A stretch of 64,000 nucleotides of DNA from Agrobacterium genomosp. 13 str. CFBP 6927. Lineage in GTDB: Bacteria > Pseudomonadota > Alphaproteobacteria > Rhizobiales > Rhizobiaceae. Below, piece by piece: positions 63,951 through 64,000 of the stretch; position 1 is the stretch's first letter; each line of letters opens with the position of its first letter. Below the pieces are notes generated by a model. That model saw nothing but the letters and a program-made list of their open reading frames with translations. It was not told the origin of the DNA and did not search any database. The translations under genes were made by a program, and so were the position numbers. The stretch spans positions 2,319,274 through 2,383,273 of the forward strand of contig LT009756.1 of assembly GCA_900012615.1 (NCBI GenBank), read 5' to 3'.

Positions 63951-64000
63951 TCCGCGGCAGCGGGATGAGGGGGCGAGCGCCGCGATATACGGAGGGGTTG

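Overview
The window looks like a chromosomal segment of an alphaproteobacterium of the Rhizobiaceae, most likely the Agrobacterium tumefaciens species complex. Reasons: rhizobial gene order and families (ureDABC/EFG with rhizobial accessory genes, urtABCDE, reductive pyrimidine operon next to rutR, a CRP/FNR gene matching what I recall as Agrobacterium sinR), high GC coding sequence, and the intergenic palindromic repeats typical of this group. No phage, transposon, CRISPR array or complete insertion sequence was seen; this is mostly metabolic and transport chromosome.

Layout. 1-3.0 kb: a small membrane protein, a MarR regulator, tRNA-Arg(CCG) with non-coding debris behind it, and an inositol-phosphatase-family enzyme. 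3.3-13.6 kb: one long plus-strand operon for a pentitol (ribitol/xylitol type): CUT1 ABC transporter, SIS isomerase, TIM-barrel isomerase/epimerase, SorC regulator, medium-chain polyol dehydrogenase, short-chain ribitol-type dehydrogenase and FGGY ribulokinase-like kinase. 13.9-18 kb: TetR regulator, tandem operator-like repeats, SpoIIM-like membrane protein, a small lipoprotein and a chemoreceptor. 18.5-30.9 kb: a scattered surface-polysaccharide locus (Wzy/O-antigen ligase-like protein, GNAT-like protein, three glycosyltransferases, a Tat-exported GH10 glycosidase, WecG/TagA-type transferase, Wzz/GumC-type protein without kinase, phosphomannomutase). 31-32.7 kb: truncated haemoglobin, DUF423 protein and two small minus-strand genes including DUF2325.

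32.8-40.7 kb: divergent rutR and a pyrimidine/ureide catabolic operon (N-carbamoyl hydrolase, dihydropyrimidinase, NUDIX, NMT1/THI5-type ABC transporter) with a RutR-like operator between them. 40.7-45.6 kb: an RND efflux pair. 45.7-46.7 kb: the FNR-boxed CRP/FNR regulator (sinR), whose wing lies in the -1 frame after a canonical slippery heptamer. 46.7-57.5 kb: the urease region on the minus strand. It is split by a peroxiredoxin gene with its own terminator, so ureEFG and the MBL hydrolase probably have a separate promoter from ureDABC. 57.7-63.7 kb: urtABCDE, the high-affinity urea transporter, also on the minus strand.

Functional theme: pyrimidine breakdown releases amino nitrogen as beta-amino acids and ammonia, Urt imports urea, and urease hydrolyses it, so the second half is a nitrogen-scavenging block, while the first half handles polyols and the cell surface. 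Three near-identical long inverted repeats sit inside ABC transporter operons, always between transporter genes.
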